Positions 60,690 to 64,000 of a DNA stretch of 64,000 nt are shown here, piece after piece (the first letter of the stretch is position 1; every line of letters starts with the position of its first letter). A model generated the notes under the pieces. That model saw only the letters and a list, made by a program, of their open reading frames with translations, was not told the DNA's origin and searched no databases. Location: the NCBI GenBank assembly GCA_973895155.1, contig OZ316894.1:11160001-11224000 (forward strand), written 5' to 3'. The DNA comes from Marsupella aquatica (Eukaryota; Marchantiophyta). The position numbers were made by a program, and so were the translations under genes.

Positions 60690-61659
60690 CTGAGACAGAG
60701 AACAAGCATCGAAGTTCACATTGTCCCAGTTACATCACGACATACTATATTGAAGGCTCTGACGACAAGAATTCTCTCGAACCCATGAATAATTCACTAT
60801 AATAACCTTCGTCAAGCTTGACAACCCAGTTGTGTTATCTAAATATTACTTCTATGCAAAACCCTACCTAGTAAAATATATCGAGGGAGAAATACACGCA
60901 TAGGGCAAGCCTTACTTGAAGCTTCATTCCTTTTTCCGTCTTGAATTTTTCGCTCGGTGACAATAAAGTGACGCTTCATTCGCGCGTTGAGAATTGATCT
61001 GGTCAAGAAAGTTTACTGTGATTGGCCACAAATCGACGTAATTCCTTGGAAATGGGAAAAGTTGCCTTTCAGATGAAGTACCACCACCTTTCAGAAAGTT
61101 GTCTACCGTTTCTTGGTCGACCGTAGTACTCCCCACAAGCGAGGCCCATTAAACGATCCATTGCCAACACTGTCTATGATCATTTGTACTCGTGTTCAAA
61201 CGCGCCCTGACGATTCTAACGATGATGATCCTGGCCTCAAAAGCGTAGAAAGCTTTCCTGGGTAGGAGGTTGAAAAGAAAAGCAGACAAAACTCTCATCT
61301 ACCTGTTGTGACCCCACGTTTGAGATCATAATAAATCTTATATCGACTAACCTGTATGCCTTAATGTAAGAATATCAATACTTAGCACTAGCAATAATTG
61401 TGAGTCTTTCGGGTCACTTCGTGTGTTAGATAACATACCAAGTTAGATAGAAAACTCAACTAAGAACTCCTGCCTGTGATCGAAATATTCGAAAGAAATT
61501 CACTTATCTTTCTTGTACAGCTCCTCCTGGATAGTCTAATTTGAACGGCAACTATGGAAAAAACTGAGCGACATTAAGGATATGAAGGCAAACGATCTGT
61601 TCATATAATCCCAAAACTCAAGAACCAGGTACTATAGCAAGACAACAAAATCAAACGTT
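60690..61659. other. Spacer between convergent genes
   Basis: Should contain the 3' ends of both flanking genes, which converge here. Open frames up to 70 codons have no motifs. No poly(A) signal could be assigned with confidence. Confidence 0.3.
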
Positions 61660-61806
61660 TTATATTACAATTGGGAACAACGCAACGCTTGTAGATAACA
61701 TCAAGCCTGGTTTTAGAGTCTCTGCACGGGTAGTGGGTGCGGTGCAGACAAGAACCAACTCATCCTGTGTTAACCAGCAGCGCATTTTATGAAGAGTCGA
61801 TCGAGC
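61660..61806 (-). repeat. Duplicated C-terminal coding segment beyond the stop codon
   Basis: Reading on past the coiled-coil gene's TAA (61807-61809) in the same frame gives about 48 further open codons to a TAA at 61660-61662. It includes DELVLVCTAPTTRAETLKPG, a diverged copy of DDLVLLCSTPTTPAETPKSS at the real C-terminus. DNA similarity is visible between about 61690-61775 and 61840-61920. It is an in-frame tandem duplication now in the 3' untranslated region. Confidence 0.7.
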
Positions 61807-64000
61807 TTATGTTACAGTTGAAAAAAAAGTATCGCTGCTAGATGACATCAAGCTTGAGGATTTAGGAGTCTCTGCAGGGGTAGTGGGTGTGGAGCACAAA
61901 AGGACCAAGTCATCCAACGTGTTAGACAGCATAGCATCCAATGACGAGTCCGATGAAACACTAGACTCCGAAGCTATCGATTCCCGGTCCTTGTCACTGC
62001 CTCCTTGCATAGGACTATCCTTTATTGCATGTAGCATATCTGTCGACAAGCCCAAAATATCACCTCCCAGAGAGCCACCATCTGGGGAAAGGGAGGATGC
62101 AGACACCTCCTTCAAGTCCAGTTTGCCCATCATCTCTGTGCAAGGTGCCAATGCCGGCGGACCGATATCCTTGACAGAAATAACATCTTCGCCGCCTTCG
62201 TCCTGGTTCATGGAGTGAACCTGGTCTCCTGTTTCCATATCGAACAAAAATCTTCCAAAGCTGCCTTTCGTACTTTCAACGCTGGTCTCCAGACTTCCAT
62301 TATGGCCTACAGTGGTTGGGCTCCCCATCCTCATGGTTGACGAATCACTGAGGTAACCAAATGATTCTCTCTGGCTGCCAACAGTATTAGACCACTCTCC
62401 AAAGGCGCCTGTTGCCACAAGGGCTGACTTGTGGAGATTGGCTGAGTGCTTCTGGTGGGGAGAATCCGGAGAATGCCCAGTACGTACTTTGCTTGCCTTG
62501 TGAATCCATCTATTGGAATCACTCCTTACCAGCTCCCCCCGGTCTCTCTTTTCGCTATTCTTTGCACCTCTTGCCATCCTCTTCCTCAACCCGGCAGACT
62601 GCTCCCTTCCTGACCCTGAATTAATGGGAAACCCTTTTCGCAACTTGCGTGTTGAAGGTCCTGAAAATCCGGGTCTGAAAACACAGTGTTCCTCCAGCTG
62701 CAATGAGACACCACCTTCAACTTGTGGCGTTGTAGTAACTACTTCTGTTGTAGTAGCTGGCTCTGCAGACGAAACAGAGATTGCCCGGTCAAACAAGTTA
62801 TCCCCAGTTTCTTTTGGGTTCCCTTCACTTCCAGTGGTAAACCTGTACAACATAACAAAATATCAAAAAACATTGCTTGCCATGCCCGACATCTGCCACC
62901 TGTTGTTTTAGGAAGAGAATTTTGCTTTTAATGCTACACTAAGAGCAACACTAACGACGACGACAAGAATGATCGCACCTCCCATGAACAGTAGAACAGT
63001 TTAGAGATGGACCAGCTACCTGGTTTGGAGAGGTGATACGACATGGGACATGTTGGTCGGCTCTGAAGGACCACTCTCAGTTGGAGGCGAAGAAGTCTCG
63101 GAGCTGCAGTCCTGTAGCAGCTTCTGGAGCTCCTCCTTCTGCATCGGCCAGCACCTTTTACCGACACTGAAATTCTCCCATTGTAATTGGATTATCCCTT
63201 TCCTAAATTAGAAGGACGCCTATTAATCTGGACTTGCATTTACGACCATCAAAATGATGACTGGGATGATGAAGGATAGAGACACTATCTCCCCTCACGA
63301 GAAGAAAGGGCACAAAGGAACCGAGTCGTCCTGGTTCTAAGAACGCATAGAGCTGGATAATTCCTGTTGCATGTAATTCCTGAGGCAAATATCTGATGCG
63401 TGTGCTATTCCAGAGATATTAAACTATCTACCAGAAACAAAAGGCATTCTAGTATTACAGTGGCCTGACACACTAGCGCACAGTTCAATAGCCTTGCCTT
63501 TGATCGGGGTACGTAGGGTGATGATAGTTCAAACGAAGCGGAAAGGCGTTGCACTTCTCTCGATGTCCGTCTCGCTTGCTCTTCCTGCACGCACTCAAGT
63601 TGAAAGCCAAGGAATCTTATGTTCTGGACATTTGTGGTCATAACCCTAAGCAGGTCCACATAGCCACTGTACTGAGGAGTTAGACTCCAGGGACGGTTGA
63701 AAGCGAACAGCCAGACCAGATATCTAAAGCTCCATTGTTGTACCCACCTGATAATCCAATTGTTTGGCCAGCTCAGAACCGGTGTCTGCCATCCTCATCG
63801 CCAGCTCACGGGTTGAAGAGTCCTCCTTTCCTTTACTGTCCTTTATGCTATTGCATCTGTTAAGGAGTTTCTCTACCCGCTGCTTCAATTCAGCTATTTT
63901 CACCTGGTGTCTCGAGAGATCTGCAATCTCCTCCTCAACACGCTGCCGCTTTGCTATCTCTTCCAGCTTGTGGTTTAACTCCTGGACCTGCACATTCGTC
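61807..64000 (-). CDS. C-terminal part of a coiled-coil, Ser-rich protein
   Basis: The 5' part lies beyond the window. Exons visible: window edge-63748 (donor CAG|GTGGGT), 63671 to about 63493, 63202-63020, and 62842-61807 (stop TAA). The first encodes a heptad-rich helix (KRQRVEEEIADLSRHQVKIA, ELKQRVEKLLNRC). The second has GYVDLLRVMTTNVQNIRFLG, then a basic helix. The third has QWENFSVGKRCWPMQKEELQ. The last is a roughly 345-codon Ser/Gly/Glu-rich, probably disordered tail with an acidic Asp/Ser-rich end (SVSSDSSLDAML). The junction after exon 2 is unclear: only a GC-type donor near 63493 keeps frame. I do not recognise the family. A cytoskeletal or scaffold role is only a guess from the coiled coil. 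Confidence 0.6.

Noticed and set aside
1-64000. CRISPR array, bacterial operon or phage features
   Set aside because: No regularly spaced direct repeats with unique spacers; introns, LTR elements and a eukaryotic tRNA gene show this is plant nuclear DNA.

Overview
The window reads as nuclear DNA of a land plant that still makes flagellated sperm, most likely a bryophyte (moss or liverwort), less likely a fern or lycophyte. Three things support this: an A-type (CYP71-clan) cytochrome P450 with one phase-0 intron and a lipid-droplet protein of the plant REF/SRPP family; a recent Ty1/copia retrotransposon with other plant-style repeats; and a 17-exon gene for an axonemal dynein intermediate chain of the DNAI4 (WDR78)/IC138 type, which plants without cilia do not need. 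Introns are mostly a few hundred bases with GT-AG borders, so the very short introns typical of Selaginella are not seen. All splice sites and coordinates were read by eye.

Layout. 1-12.3 kb is repeat-rich, AT-rich DNA: an old solo LTR (349-687), decayed tandem repeats, and a long foldback element (about 4.82-5.79 kb). 12.33-13.2 kb holds a frameshifted membrane-protein gene remnant (minus). 15.2-17.05 kb is an intact two-exon P450 gene (minus). 17-28.6 kb is mainly repeats: an exact 3 x 38-bp array, remnants of an unidentified repeat-type protein gene (22.4-24.0 kb), a near-perfect 64-bp hairpin (25.94-26.08 kb), a degenerate tandem array (26.8-27.5 kb) and a second inverted-repeat element (27.75-28.4 kb). 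A tRNA-Gln(CUG) gene lies at 28,663-28,734. 30.9-33.5 kb is the REF/SRPP-like gene (minus), with microsatellites upstream. 36,250-43,414 is a 7.2-kb Ty1/copia element (minus) with 344-bp LTRs differing at only two positions and a 5-bp target duplication. Its gag zinc knuckle is split by a small hAT-like MITE, and gag-pol carries three in-frame stops.

43.4-50.4 kb shows only old repeat-like sequence. 50,471-60,689 (plus) is the DNAI4/IC138-like gene, about 990 codons: a low-complexity N-terminus with a poly-Ala tract, a DVTP motif region, five tandem R-R-x-S repeats, and a C-terminal WD-repeat half. Converging on it from the right is the C-terminal part of a coiled-coil, Ser-rich protein gene (minus, 61,807 to the window end). 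Its last coding segment is duplicated in frame just past the stop codon.

The host genes do not form an obvious pathway; they are independent eukaryotic genes separated by repeats. The dynein chain would act in the sperm axoneme (inner-arm I1/f dynein), the P450 at the ER membrane, and the REF/SRPP-like protein at lipid droplets. The most noteworthy items are the IC138-type gene with its phosphosite-like repeat array, the post-stop duplication in the coiled-coil gene, and the nested transposon history of the copia element.
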